Source: Vibrio injensis (GTDB taxonomy: Bacteria > Pseudomonadota > Gammaproteobacteria > Enterobacterales > Vibrionaceae). From it: a stretch of 64,000 nt of DNA. Below the pieces are notes generated by a model. That model was given only the letters and a program-made list of their open reading frames with translations. It was not told the origin of the DNA and did not search any database. Both the position numbers and the translations under genes were made by a program. The stretch's first letter is position 1. Every line of letters starts with the position of its first letter. This document shows, piece after piece, positions 26,187-35,206 of this stretch. The stretch spans positions 124,001-188,000 of the forward strand of contig NZ_BDJF01000027.1 in the NCBI RefSeq assembly GCF_001895205.1, read 5' to 3'.

Positions 26187-27368
26187 TTATCGCGTCATTT
26201 GTCTTTCTGCATCCGCCAATGCGGCATCAACGGTTTGACGTCCATCAACGATATTGATGATAGCGCTCTTCGCCGCTCCCCAGAAAGCATTCATCTGTGG
26301 GATGTTTGGCATCACTTCACCATTTAACGCGTTATCCATGGTTGCGGCGATACGAGCATCAGAATCTAGCTCACGTTGGAAAGAGTTCAGTGCAACAGCA
26401 CCCAATGGTTTATCGTTATCCACCATACGTAAACCTTCGTTGGTCAGCAGGTAGTTTTCCAAAAACTCCACCGCAAGGTCACGGTTAGGTGAAGCGGTGC
26501 TGATCCCAGCGGTTAATACGCCAACAAACGGTTTTGAAGCTTGACCATTAAATCTTGGCAGCGTAGTCACACCATAATTGATGCCTGAACGTTCAATGTT
26601 GTTCCAAGACCAAGGACCGTTAATGGTCATCGCAGTATTACCTTGGTTAAAGGCAGCTTCAGAAACTGAATAGTCCATATCGGCAGAGATGATGCGTTTA
26701 TCGACTAACCCTTTTACAAAGTTCATCGCATCTTTAACACCTTGTTTAGCAATACCAGCGTCTTTAACATCGTAACCACCGCCAGTGTACTTAAAGGCAT
26801 AGCCACCATCAGCAGCCATCAGTGGCCAAGTGAAGTAAGGTTCTTTTAAGTTCCACATAATCGCAGATTTGCCTTGCTTCTTCAGTTTTGCGTCAAGCTC
26901 AGCCACTTCTTCCCAGTTCTTTGGCGGATTAGGAACCAAATCTTTGTTATAAATCAGCGAGAGAGATTCAACGGCGATTGGGTAACCAATCAGTTTGCCA
27001 TCATAACGAACGGCATCCCATGCAAAATCAACAATACCGTCTTTAATGCGTTGTGAAGGTTTAATTTCAGCAAGTAAACCCGCTTCGGCATAGCCACCAA
27101 ATCGGTCATGCGCCCAAAACACAATATCAGGACCATCACCCGTTGCCGCCGTTTGTGGGAAACGGTCTTGCAAACCATCAGGGTGAGCAACGGTAACTTT
27201 AATCCCCGTGTCGGCTTCAAATTTCTTACCAACTTCAGCTAGGCCGTTATAACCTTTATCACCGTTGATCCAGATTGTGAGTTGTCCTTCTTGAATAGCA
27301 GCATTTGCACCAAATGAGCCAAGCGCAACCAAAGTGCTTAGCGCGACAGTGCTTAGGGCATTTTTCAT
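26187..27368 (-). CDS. malE: Periplasmic maltose/maltodextrin-binding protein
   Basis: Binds maltose and maltodextrins in the periplasm and presents them to MalFGK2. The start is placed at ATG 27368: AAGGA lies 7 nt before it and a standard signal peptide follows ([24 protein letters not shown]). This gives 393 residues, close to E. coli MalE (396). Mature protein begins [20 protein letters not shown]. Substrate-contacting segments such as [21 protein letters not shown] and the [20 protein letters not shown] block are intact. An in-frame extension to 27464 has no ribosome binding site and should be ignored. First gene of malEFG. Confidence 0.96.
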   Translation of the reverse strand: MKNALSTVALSTLVALGSFGANAAIQEGQLTIWINGDKGYNGLAEVGKKFEADTGIKVTVAHPDGLQDRFPQTAATGDGPDIVFWAHDRFGGYAEAGLLAEIKPSQRIKDGIVDFAWDAVRYDGKLIGYPIAVESLSLIYNKDLVPNPPKNWEEVAELDAKLKKQGKSAIMWNLKEPYFTWPLMAADGGYAFKYTGGGYDVKDAGIAKQGVKDAMNFVKGLVDKRIISADMDYSVSEAAFNQGNTAMTINGPWSWNNIERSGINYGVTTLPRFNGQASKPFVGVLTAGISTASPNRDLAVEFLENYLLTNEGLRMVDNDKPLGAVALNSFQRELDSDARIAATMDNALNGEVMPNIPQMNAFWGAAKSAIINIVDGRQTVDAALADAERQMTR

Positions 27369-27454
27369 CTTCATATCCTTGTTATTTGTGTTGTAGGGCG
27401 AACACCGATTGAGGTTTTGCCGTATTTCGCCATCTATCATCAGCAAAAAACGGG

Positions 27455-27725
27455 GCTTGCTCATCCTCCTACTCCCTACGCCCTAGCCATTATGGCCTAG
27501 TTTCGTGATCTACATCGTCACTGGTTAGCGATCATAATCACAAAAAAAGCATTGACTGTGATGAAGTTCAACTTCATGACAATCAATAATTTGAACTGGA
27601 TCTATATGATGGTTTTATCCCCTCCTCCGCCTCATCCTTCACTACTCCCCCCATAAAAAAGAGTGACGGGAGGATGTAAGCAAGCACATCATCAAGGAAA
27701 CTAAGCACATCCAAGAGTGGATGGT
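27455..27725. promoter_or_regulatory. malE-malK regulatory region with MalT-like motifs
   Basis: The 712-nt gap between the divergent malE and malK holds several G/A-rich motifs that resemble the MalT box (consensus near GGGGATGAGG): CTCATCCTCC near 27460 (box on the minus strand), TATCCCCTCCTCCGCCTCATCC at 27616-27637 with GGATGAGG on the minus strand, ACTCCCCCC at 27644-27652, GGGAGGATGT at 27668-27677 and GTGGATGG at 27717-27724. Clusters of direct and inverted MalT boxes are typical of mal promoters. Exact boxes were not scored. Confidence 0.5.
27561..27577. promoter_or_regulatory. Perfect 17-bp palindrome upstream of malE
   Basis: ATGAAGTT (27561-27568) and AACTTCAT (27570-27577) flank a single C. 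It resembles a repressor or activator operator rather than a terminator. The binding protein is unknown; it does not fit CRP or MalT. Confidence 0.45.
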
Positions 27726-27868
27726 AAGAACCCTTTCCAGTATCTATTGCAGTGCTGGCTTGCATTGCCGAATGGGTTTGCTGTCATAACTTGAGCGTTC
27801 GTGGTAATTATTGTACGGGGGAGACGTTCAAGCATGGCGGGGGAAGCAAACTGATTCTTGGCTTTGAT

Positions 27869-27920
27869 GGGTGATGCTCTCTACAAATGATGTATTTGTA
27901 GGCATCACCCTTTCTTTTCT
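27869..27920 (+). terminator. Strong terminator or attenuator ahead of malK
   Basis: GGGTGATGC (27869-27877) and CTACAAAT (27881-27888) pair in order with ATTTGTAG (27894-27901) and GCATCACCC (27902-27910), 17 bp with a 3-nt bulge, loop GATGT, then TTTCTTTTCT. It ends 160 nt before malK. No gene ends upstream on this strand, so it must serve either a small RNA or a malK leader. Confidence 0.85.
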
Positions 27921-28080
27921 TACTGATGAAATGAGAGGTAATGCAGCATCGCTGCTGAATCATCGGCATTCACCATGAAAAATGATTCACCTTAACGTAT
28001 TCCTACTGTTATTGCCTGCAAGATAATTCATATAATGATAGGCAGTAATCATTAAAAAATCTTGACCGAGGACGAGCGAC

Positions 28081-29202
28081 ATGGCGAGTGTCACGTTAAA
28101 AAATGTATGTAAAGCTTATGGCGATGTATTGATTTCTAAAAATGTTGATTTAGAAATCCCAGAAGGCGAATTTGTCGTTTTCGTAGGTCCATCAGGTTGT
28201 GGCAAATCCACCTTATTACGCTGTATTGCCGGCCTTGAGGAGATCACGTCGGGCGATCTTTACATTGGCGATCAACGCATGAACGATGTTGAACCATCAA
28301 AACGCGGCGTCGGCATGGTATTTCAATCGTATGCCCTTTATCCGCATCTTAATTTATACGACAACATGTCGTTCGGGCTAAAACTAGCCAAAGCCAGTAA
28401 AGCGGATATTAGTCAACGAGTGGAAAAAGTGGCGGATATTCTGCAACTGAGCCACCTATTGGATCGTCAACCCAAAGCGCTCTCTGGTGGCCAACGCCAA
28501 CGGGTCGCGATTGGTCGAACGCTCGTCTCTCAACCAAACGTTTTCTTACTCGATGAACCACTGTCTAACTTAGACGCTGCGTTACGTGTGCAAATGCGTT
28601 CTGAAATCACCAAACTACAACGTAAACTCGGTTGCACGATGATCTACGTCACCCATGATCAGGTTGAAGCGATGACCATGGCCGATAAAATCGTTGTTTT
28701 AGACGCAGGATACGTCTCTCAAGTCGGTAAACCTTTAGAGCTCTACCACTACCCAAAAAACCGTTTTGTAGCAGGATTCATTGGCTCTCCGAAAATGAAC
28801 TTTATGAGTGTCACCATTGAAGAAGCGGAAAAAGATCAGGTCAAAGTAAAGCTGTCCAATGGCGTTACTTTCTGGATCCCCGTTGATGGCACGACGGTTA
28901 CCGCAGGTGCTCGTATGTCACTTGGTGTACGTCCTGAGCATTTGTTAGAGCCAAAAGAGGGTGATGCTCAAATCGATGGCAAAGTGATGATTGTTGAAAA
29001 ACTTGGTAACGAAACCCAAGTGTATATGAACGTTAAAGGCTCAGACTCTGACATCATCTACCGCCAACCAGACACGCTCGATATCGAAGTCGGTGATACG
29101 CTGACGATTGGTCTGCCCGCTCATCGCTGCCATTTATTCCACAGTGATGGCCGTGCATGTCAACGCTTACACCAAGAAAAAGGCGTCGTGATTGAGCGTT
29201 AA
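28081..29202 (+). CDS. malK: Maltose/maltodextrin ABC transporter ATPase
   Basis: A 373-residue ATPase, two copies of which power MalFG; it also down-regulates MalT in E. coli. Walker A is GPSGCGKST (about 36-44), signature LSGGQRQR, Walker [12 protein letters not shown], switch [13 protein letters not shown]. The C-terminal regulatory OB-like domain (about 240-373) includes LGVRPEHLL and the inner [18 protein letters not shown] ending, as in MalK of enterobacteria. It diverges from malEFG. GAGGACGAGCGAC precedes the ATG. There is no lamB or malM directly after it. Confidence 0.96.
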   Translation: MASVTLKNVCKAYGDVLISKNVDLEIPEGEFVVFVGPSGCGKSTLLRCIAGLEEITSGDLYIGDQRMNDVEPSKRGVGMVFQSYALYPHLNLYDNMSFGLKLAKASKADISQRVEKVADILQLSHLLDRQPKALSGGQRQRVAIGRTLVSQPNVFLLDEPLSNLDAALRVQMRSEITKLQRKLGCTMIYVTHDQVEAMTMADKIVVLDAGYVSQVGKPLELYHYPKNRFVAGFIGSPKMNFMSVTIEEAEKDQVKVKLSNGVTFWIPVDGTTVTAGARMSLGVRPEHLLEPKEGDAQIDGKVMIVEKLGNETQVYMNVKGSDSDIIYRQPDTLDIEVGDTLTIGLPAHRCHLFHSDGRACQRLHQEKGVVIER

Positions 29203-29213
29203 ATCTCGTCCTT

Positions 29214-29242
29214 GCAGACAACGGTCTGAAACCGTTGTCTGC
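29214..29242. terminator. Perfect 12-bp inverted repeat between convergent genes
   Basis: GCAGACAACGGT (29214-29225) pairs with ACCGTTGTCTGC (29231-29242), loop CTGAA. It lies between malK and a convergent EamA gene; the T-tract is poor on both strands. Confidence 0.6.
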
Positions 29243-29257
29243 CACATGCAAAATAAC

Positions 29258-30160
29258 TTAATTTTCCAATATTAAGCCTCGCTTTCGTCCCCATAGCTTC
29301 GGCTTTTTGACGACAAAGTACACCGCTAACGCGGTTAATATAAAACCTAATATCCCCAATCCATCCAATGATTCATCAAACGCAAACCATGCCTGAATCG
29401 CCGTCGTCGGCGGAACCAAATAAAAAATAGAGGCCACATTGGATGAAGCACCATGCTCGACCATGTACAGCAAAAGTAAAACGGCAACACATGATAAAAC
29501 AACGACTAACCAAACCATGGTCAACACAAACGTCGTCGTCCATTGAATACTCATACTTTCAACCTTAATCGCAAGAGGAATAAATAGTATGGAAGCCGCC
29601 ATGTATTGCACCAAGGTTCCCCCCAATAGATCAATCTGTTGACAAAATCTTTTCTGGTACAAAGTGCCAACAGTGATACCAAACAAAGAGAGAAGACACA
29701 TTCCTATCGCGGCCCATTGCTTCTCTTCTGATTGCCACTCAAGGTTACCGAGCAAGACCAAGCTGATGCCGACAAATCCTATCCCCAGCCCAATCCATTG
29801 ACTAACAGTAAAACGTTGTGGCGTCATGATAACCAACAGCAAAACGGTCATCACAGGTTGAGTACCGACTAACAATGAGGTTAACCCTGCCGGCATGCCC
29901 CAATAAATCGCCTGATAAGTTCCGCCCAAATACAATCCATGAATCAGTAAACCAGCAACACTTGCGTGCCATAGTGCTTTCCCTTTTGGGATAGATTGCC
30001 GTTTAAAAAGAGCCAGCAAACCACCGAATAAAAGTACCGTTAACAGCATACGTAAGCTGAGCAATGTCATAGGTTCAGCATAAGTCAGCCCATAACGAGC
30101 CCCCACGAAGCCTGAAGACCATAATATGACAAACAGAAAAGGGATCATTTTAATGAACAT
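29258..30160 (-). CDS. EamA-family inner-membrane transporter
   Basis: A 300-residue protein with about ten hydrophobic helices in two EamA halves. Typical segments: FVILWSSGFVGARYGLTYAE, LLVGTQPVMTVLLLV in half one, and VQYMAASILFIPLAIKV, FYLVPPTTAIQAWFAFDESL, LGFILTALAVYFVVKK in half two. Likely a metabolite exporter, substrate unknown. It diverges from a MocR-type regulator whose start is 96 nt away, a frequent arrangement in which the regulator controls the transporter. The shared gap contains GGGTACAGA twice (near 30204 and 30245), which could be the operator. Confidence 0.87.
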   Translation of the reverse strand: MFIKMIPFLFVILWSSGFVGARYGLTYAEPMTLLSLRMLLTVLLFGGLLALFKRQSIPKGKALWHASVAGLLIHGLYLGGTYQAIYWGMPAGLTSLLVGTQPVMTVLLLVIMTPQRFTVSQWIGLGIGFVGISLVLLGNLEWQSEEKQWAAIGMCLLSLFGITVGTLYQKRFCQQIDLLGGTLVQYMAASILFIPLAIKVESMSIQWTTTFVLTMVWLVVVLSCVAVLLLLYMVEHGASSNVASIFYLVPPTTAIQAWFAFDESLDGLGILGFILTALAVYFVVKKPKLWGRKRGLILEN

Positions 30161-30255
30161 AGAAAATCTCTCGCCATGAGGATAACAATTACGCTACTTT
30201 AATTGGGTACAGAAAAACAAAAAGGCACAGTTTCCATTATTTCAACGGGTACAGA

Positions 30256-31674
30256 ATGGTCAAAATTTGCAAATATAGACAAGTGGAAGCGTATTTACGC
30301 CACGCCATTGAGCAACGTTTGTTTAATCCACACGAAAAACTGCCATCCATTCGTGAATTAGTCCTTGCCCTATCGGTGAGCAAAAATACCGTCATTCGAG
30401 CCTATCAGGTGTTGGAAGCTCAAGGATGGGTATACGCTCAGCCACGAAGTGGTTACTGTGTTTCGCCACCACCATCATCGTTAGAAATCAGTAGCCAAAC
30501 ACCTCGCCAAGTCGATTTGTTGTCAATGTCGAAAGACATTCTGGCCAATCCAATCAAGCAATATGAAATGCCAGCAGGTTCCGCACACCCGAATATCGAC
30601 TCTAGTGCCATTCGTAGTTTGTATGCACATATCGGACGTCACAGCCGTAAACAAACGCATATTCCCAGTCACTATCAACTGCCACCGGGGAATAACCAAC
30701 TCGTAAAACAGCTAGCAAAACTTTCACAAGAGAGCGGTATTTTTGCCCAGAGTCGAGACATTGCCATTACTCATGGAGCGCAACAAGCCATCAGCTTAGC
30801 TTTTCGAGCGATCACTCAAGTGGGAGACATCGTGGCCGTCGAGTCGCCTTGTTATTTTGGTACCTTATTGTTAATCGAGTCTTTAGGGTTAAGAGTGGTG
30901 GAAATACCCAGTCACACAATAACTGGAATTAATCTGGATGCACTGGTTGATGCTTTAGAGCGCTGGCCAATCAAAGCACTATTGCTTACGCCCAATTTTA
31001 CTAATCCAACTGGGGCATTGATGCCACTGTTACACCGTAAAATGCTGCTAGAAAAAACACCCTCGCTGCCAATCATTGAAGATGATGTCTTTGGTTATTT
31101 AGGTTTTAACGCTCCAATCCCCAGCTTAAAAAGCTTGGATAACCACGATAGAGTTATTTATATTAATTCGCTTTCTAAAACGTTAGATTCTCGACTTCGA
31201 ATTGGCTGGATAATTGCTGGACAATACATGGAAAAAATAGACAAGATTTTACTCAGTGAGAACATGGGCAGCCTAAATTTAATACAATCAGCAGTGGCTG
31301 AGTTTCTCTCTTCCGGTCAGTACAAAACTCATCTTGCTAAAATGCGCCGCCTATATCAATATCGCCAGCAAAAGTTTACCACCATGTTGAACCAAGCATT
31401 CAATGGCCAACAAGCATTACAGGGACAATACCACCTCTGTCATCCAGAAGGTTCCTTTTTAAACTGGCTAACACTACCGTCTCATATCGATACTTACGAG
31501 CTCTACCAACAATGTCTACCCAAAAAAATCAGCTTCTTGCCAGGGCATCTATTTGCGACCCAACATCAATTCACTCATTGTATTCGCTTTAGCGTGGCAA
31601 ATTTGAATGATGAAAAAAAATGGCAACTTAGCTTAAATCTTCTGGCACAGATGATCACGGCTCAACTAAAATAA
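30256..31674 (+). CDS. MocR-type regulator (GntR HTH fused to aminotransferase domain)
   Basis: A 472-residue PLP-dependent regulator. The N-terminal winged helix (1-75) is KYRQVEAYLRHAIEQRLFNP, LPSIRELVLALSVSKNTVIR, AYQVLEAQGWVYAQPRSGYCV. From residue 100 on it is a fold-type-I aminotransferase: ITHGAQQAISLAFRA, LTPNFTNPTGALMPL, IEDDVFGYLGF, and the PLP lysine in YINSLSKTLDSRLRIGWI. Such proteins sense a vitamin B6 form or an amino compound. It probably controls the divergent EamA gene. The start follows GGGTACAGA without strong Shine-Dalgarno sequence. Confidence 0.9.
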   Translation: MVKICKYRQVEAYLRHAIEQRLFNPHEKLPSIRELVLALSVSKNTVIRAYQVLEAQGWVYAQPRSGYCVSPPPSSLEISSQTPRQVDLLSMSKDILANPIKQYEMPAGSAHPNIDSSAIRSLYAHIGRHSRKQTHIPSHYQLPPGNNQLVKQLAKLSQESGIFAQSRDIAITHGAQQAISLAFRAITQVGDIVAVESPCYFGTLLLIESLGLRVVEIPSHTITGINLDALVDALERWPIKALLLTPNFTNPTGALMPLLHRKMLLEKTPSLPIIEDDVFGYLGFNAPIPSLKSLDNHDRVIYINSLSKTLDSRLRIGWIIAGQYMEKIDKILLSENMGSLNLIQSAVAEFLSSGQYKTHLAKMRRLYQYRQQKFTTMLNQAFNGQQALQGQYHLCHPEGSFLNWLTLPSHIDTYELYQQCLPKKISFLPGHLFATQHQFTHCIRFSVANLNDEKKWQLSLNLLAQMITAQLK

Positions 31675-31773
31675 AGATAAACCGAAGTAAATCATCTTAG
31701 TTCGCAGAGATCTGCCCCCATTAACCACTATGATGTACAGTGAAATACAATAAAAGAATAATAAGGATTATCC

Positions 31774-32301
31774 ATGAAACACCAGCTATCTCTTAGAGCT
31801 TTAGAGCGCGGCGACTTGCGCTTTATTCATAATTTGAATAACAACCGCAACATTATGTCTTACTGGTTTGAAGAGCCGTATGAATCGTTTGATGAACTGG
31901 AAGAGTTGTACAACAAACACATTCATGACAATGCAGAACGGCGTTTCGTGGTTGAGAATCAGCAAAAAGATCTGATTGGCTTAGTCGAGCTCATCGAGAT
32001 TAACTACATCCACCGCAGTGCTGAATTTCAAATCATTATCACTCCTGAACACCAAGGTAAAGGTTACGCACAAACCTTAATTCATCGTGCGCTGGATTAC
32101 TCTTTCACCATTCTTAATTTGCACAAAATTTATCTGCATGTTTCGATTGAAAACGATAAAGCGATTCATCTATATGAAAAATGCGGGTTTATTGAAGAAG
32201 GGCATTTAGTACAAGAGTTTTTCATTAATGGTCGTTACCGAGACGTCAAACGGATGTACATTCTGCAAAGCGATTATTTAAAAAAAACCTATCCAGAATA
32301 A
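31774..32301 (+). CDS. speG: Spermidine N1-acetyltransferase
   Basis: A 175-residue GNAT enzyme that acetylates spermidine and spermine with acetyl-CoA and so limits polyamine excess; the V. cholerae enzyme is a well-studied dodecamer with an allosteric polyamine site. Acetyl-CoA binding motif A is ITPEHQGKGYAQTLIHRALDY; the C-terminal part YLHVSIENDKAIHLYEKCGF EEGHLVQE is typical of SpeG. N-terminal acidic residues in FEEPYESFDELEELY match the allosteric region. AAGGATTATCC precedes ATG. Together with speAB at the left edge it marks polyamine handling in this replicon. Confidence 0.93.
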   Translation: MKHQLSLRALERGDLRFIHNLNNNRNIMSYWFEEPYESFDELEELYNKHIHDNAERRFVVENQQKDLIGLVELIEINYIHRSAEFQIIITPEHQGKGYAQTLIHRALDYSFTILNLHKIYLHVSIENDKAIHLYEKCGFIEEGHLVQEFFINGRYRDVKRMYILQSDYLKKTYPE

Positions 32302-32372
32302 ACGTCCAACCTGTACTTACCTTGCAGCACAGCGTGACTCTTTATGAGCGTAGATAGACTTAGGTAATCATT

Positions 32373-32399
32373 GCACGAAGCGCATCCGTCGCTTCGTGC
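32373..32399. terminator. Perfect 10-bp inverted repeat between convergent genes
   Basis: GCACGAAGCG (32373-32382) pairs with CGCTTCGTGC (32390-32399), then TTATTGC on the plus strand. It may end speG transcripts. The stretch just before it (TATGAGCGTAGATAGACTTA) resembles the centre of the ERIC repeats and may be a remnant. Confidence 0.55.
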
Positions 32400-32405
32400 T
32401 TATTG

Positions 32406-33014
32406 CTAACGAGCAATATCCAAGCGGTTTTCGGTTACCCCGTTAGTTCGAAACCAGCCCGCGATACTGATCCGCTCCGCTTGAGTCGGCAACACTTCAT
32501 GAGGAAATTTCTCCGATAAAAACACCACTAAACGACCTGAAATAGGCGCAATCGTCTCAATCAGCTGATCGTTCAAATCATAAAGTTTTAATTCTCCACC
32601 ATCGGCGGCGCACCAATTAGGATTCATGTAAAACACTGTCGTTAGCTTACGATTTTCATTACCGCGAAACGCATCGAGATGTTTTTTATAAAAATCACCG
32701 GCTTCGTATTTCGCAAAATGCGCTTCGTATTCAAATAATCCTAAAAAGAAGTCTTGATTCACTTGCTGGCGAATCTGCTCCATCCGCTCCAAATAATCTT
32801 GTATTGGCTGCCCCATCGATTCTCTCAGCCATTGAATCTTATCACTGCGGATCTGGCTAATTCGCTGGGCTTCATCTTGCCGGCCGATACGTGCTTGCTG
32901 CCAACTTTCAGGAGCGCAAGATCGTAAACGGCTGACTTGATCGGGCGTTAAAAAATCATCCCACACATACCAACCTTGCTCCGCTATCGCGTCCAGCAAC
33001 TTCTCTAATCCCAT
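32406..33014 (-). CDS. 2-oxoglutarate/Fe(II)-dependent oxygenase (prolyl-4-hydroxylase-like)
   Basis: About 202 residues from ATG 33014; a GTG at 33023 is the alternative start. Iron ligands are H and D in YKKHLDAFRG and H in EKFPHEVLPT, with the 2-oxoglutarate-binding Arg in AERISIAGWF (H115, D117, H175 and R184 when counted from the GTG). FYMNPNWCAADGGELKLYD is the double-stranded beta-helix strand typical of the P4H-like subfamily. Substrate unknown. A Fur-like box lies about 80 nt upstream, so the gene is probably iron-repressed, as seen for PiuC-type relatives linked to siderophore uptake. Confidence 0.86.
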   Translation of the reverse strand: MGLEKLLDAIAEQGWYVWDDFLTPDQVSRLRSCAPESWQQARIGRQDEAQRISQIRSDKIQWLRESMGQPIQDYLERMEQIRQQVNQDFFLGLFEYEAHFAKYEAGDFYKKHLDAFRGNENRKLTTVFYMNPNWCAADGGELKLYDLNDQLIETIAPISGRLVVFLSEKFPHEVLPTQAERISIAGWFRTNGVTENRLDIAR

Positions 33015-33094
33015 GATGTTCACTACTTAGTTAATGAACCATGGGTTATAACCAGACTCGGTTAGCCGCACAAATCACGATGTTAATCCATAAG

Positions 33095-33113
33095 GATAAT
33101 AATCGTTATCGTT
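33095..33113. promoter_or_regulatory. Putative Fur box upstream of the 2OG oxygenase
   Basis: GATAATAATCGTTATCGTT is built of GATAAT and its inverted copy (GTTATC), in line with the Fur consensus GATAATGATAATCATTATC. It is the second such site in the window. Read by eye. Confidence 0.6.
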
Positions 33114-33164
33114 GTCAATAATAGGCGTAACACAAGGATGCGAGGAATATTGAGTTGCTTCGAT

Positions 33165-33191
33165 AATAAAAAACCACCGGAAAACCGGTGG
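33165..33191 (-). terminator. Terminator after the dihydroxyacetone kinase gene
   Basis: CCACCGG (33174-33180) pairs with CCGGTGG (33185-33191), loop AAAA; minus-strand T-tract TTTTTTATT. It closes the minus-strand transcript of the kinase gene at 33222-34877. Confidence 0.85.
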
Positions 33192-33221
33192 CTAAGATAA
33201 AAAATCGCTAATCGCTAAAGC

Positions 33222-34877
33222 TTAACGATTCAGCTTGGTCAGCGCTGCAAAGACGCTTTCGACCGCTACCGCACCGGGGTCTTTAACACCACTTAAACTG
33301 TCACTGGCTAAATAAGACGAGCGACCAGCATTAGCTTTGTTCATTAATGCGGTGGAAGCACTGCCTTGCTCAGCAGCGCTTGCCGCTTCGGTTAGGCTTT
33401 GCCCAGCGACTAACGCTTCCAGTGCTGGCTGCAGCGCATCAATCATGGTTCTATCACCCAACTCAGCGCCGCCGTACTGTTTCATTTTATTTAATCCCGC
33501 CACTAATGCCCTCGCCAGTGGTTGCCCTTCACTCATCTGCTGACCCGCAGCGGTAAAGAAAATCGATAGTAACACGCCACTTGAGCCGCCCATCACGGTG
33601 GCAAGGCGCTCGCCCACCACACCTAATAACTTATCGACTTGCGCGAATGGCAATTGATTCGCTTGACTCTCACGATAGACTTGTCGTGCACCAGCAGCAA
33701 AGGTTGAGCCGGTATCGCCATCGCCAACTAAACTATCGAGACGATTAAGCTCACTTTCATTAGCGATCAAGGTCTGGCAAATACAGTTGACTATCATTTG
33801 ATGCTCAGCATGCTCGGAGGCTTGATAGTGCAGTTGATCGGCTTGCTTTTCGACTGCGCGACGCGCCACATCATTGACCGCTAAAGGCGTTGGCCAACTG
33901 CTGACCTCGGTTGGAGCCAATAATGCCGCTTCCAGCTGCGCATCTAAATGCAGTAATGAGATAGAGAAGCCTTTCATGTCCAACGCCGTCATCAAGGGCG
34001 CTGGACCCACTAAATATTGGATTGATGGCGCAAGAGAAGAATGACACAGATCGCGCGTTAACAAACTCATTTCAAGATTGGATACGCCACCCAAGTTATT
34101 GAGTAGCACCGCGACTTTATCATCACTGGTTAACGGATAAGCGCTCAGCAGCTTTTCAATCATCATCGCCAGAATATCGCGGCTATTTTGCGTTGCTAAC
34201 ACCGAAACGCCAGGCTCACCGTGAATGCCTAAGCCTAGCTCAGCATGACCCGCTTTGACTCGCTCACTGTGCGTTTCACCCGGTAAATGGCAACTGGAGA
34301 GTGCCACGCCAATACTGGCGGTGCGTTGAATCGCCACTTGCGCAGCTTCAGCGACTGCAGACAGTGATTGACCTTGCTCCGCCGCATAGCCGGCCACTTT
34401 ATGCACAAATAAGGTACCAGCCACACCACGAGGCTGCTTATTATCGGGCAAGGCAATGTCATCACTGACCATCACCATTTCAACTTGATAACCGAGACGC
34501 TTAGCTTTTTCTGCCGCTAAACCAAAATTTAATCGATCGCCGGTGTAGTTTTTGACAATCAACAAACAGCCCGCTTCACCGGTCACTTGAACAATGGCAT
34601 TAAACACCGCATCAACACTGGGCGAGGCAAACACATCACCGCACACCGCGGCGGTCAGCATATTCTTACCCACAAAGCCAACGTGAGCCGGTTCATGGCC
34701 CGAGCCACCGCCAGAAATAATCGCTACTTTGCTTTTATCCCAATCACGGCGAACCACGATGCGAATGTGTGGATCGATATCCAGTTGCTCTAGGTTTTGC
34801 CAAGGGCTGGTTAATACCGCCCCTTCAATCGCTTCATTTACCAATTGCTCTTTATTATTAATAAAAAATTGAGTCAT
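33222..34877 (-). CDS. dhaK: ATP-dependent dihydroxyacetone kinase (fused DhaK-DhaL)
   Basis: Phosphorylates dihydroxyacetone with ATP to dihydroxyacetone phosphate. It has 551 residues from ATG 34877 (AAGGA 8 nt upstream); a GTG one codon earlier is in frame. The N-terminal DhaK domain (to about 330) has the substrate residues His in ISGGGSGHEPAH, Asp in KNYTGDRLNFG and the covalent His in LGLGIHGEPGVS. The C-terminal DhaL domain (from about 355) binds Mg-ATP through LVGDGDTGSTFAAGA and carries GGSSGVLLSIFF. This one-chain form needs no PTS partner. It forms its own unit with a terminator behind and paired 15-bp palindromes ahead, and lies beside a second, PTS-type DhaKL pair. Confidence 0.93.
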   Translation of the reverse strand: MTQFFINNKEQLVNEAIEGAVLTSPWQNLEQLDIDPHIRIVVRRDWDKSKVAIISGGGSGHEPAHVGFVGKNMLTAAVCGDVFASPSVDAVFNAIVQVTGEAGCLLIVKNYTGDRLNFGLAAEKAKRLGYQVEMVMVSDDIALPDNKQPRGVAGTLFVHKVAGYAAEQGQSLSAVAEAAQVAIQRTASIGVALSSCHLPGETHSERVKAGHAELGLGIHGEPGVSVLATQNSRDILAMMIEKLLSAYPLTSDDKVAVLLNNLGGVSNLEMSLLTRDLCHSSLAPSIQYLVGPAPLMTALDMKGFSISLLHLDAQLEAALLAPTEVSSWPTPLAVNDVARRAVEKQADQLHYQASEHAEHQMIVNCICQTLIANESELNRLDSLVGDGDTGSTFAAGARQVYRESQANQLPFAQVDKLLGVVGERLATVMGGSSGVLLSIFFTAAGQQMSEGQPLARALVAGLNKMKQYGGAELGDRTMIDALQPALEALVAGQSLTEAASAAEQGSASTALMNKANAGRSSYLASDSLSGVKDPGAVAVESVFAALTKLNR

Positions 34878-34957
34878 CACGTTATTCCTTGGATTGAAAG
34901 TAAATCAACAGCTTCGATTGTGCGGATGACAGCTAGGATCAACAAAAAAATTTTCAC

Positions 34958-35005
34958 GTTGCAAAATGAAACAGGATTAATTTCGCGATTGATTCATAAT
35001 GAAAC
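34958..35005. promoter_or_regulatory. Paired palindromic operators upstream of the ATP-type kinase gene
   Basis: GTTGCAAAATGAAAC (34958-34972) and GATTCATAATGAAAC (34991-35005) are two imperfect copies of a 15-bp palindrome GTTTCATTATGAAAC, spaced 33 bp start to start. The same pair at the same 33-bp spacing occurs at 36918-36965. The rest of the 329-nt gap up to dhaL (to 35206) has nothing else recognised. DhaR is the obvious candidate binder, but this is inference. Confidence 0.6.
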
Positions 35006-35206
35006 ACCATTGACGCTCGCTTTTCTTAGAGTGTGAGCTTAGGCGAGATGACGTGAAAGCCATTTGCTCCCTAGCCTCAAAAGTTGATGCCGCGCCAAAA
35101 CGACTCAGCATAACAGATAGAGAGCAGCAGAAACGACCAAGCAGCCGATACGAGCGCTGCTTGATTTAGATAAGAAATGGAATAAACGGACTTAAGAGAG
35201 AAGATT

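Noticed and set aside
27583-27765. 60-codon minus-strand ORF in the malE-malK gap
   Set aside because: It overlaps the MalT-like motifs, and its sequence is a low-complexity by-product of the CCTCC/GGAGG repeats.
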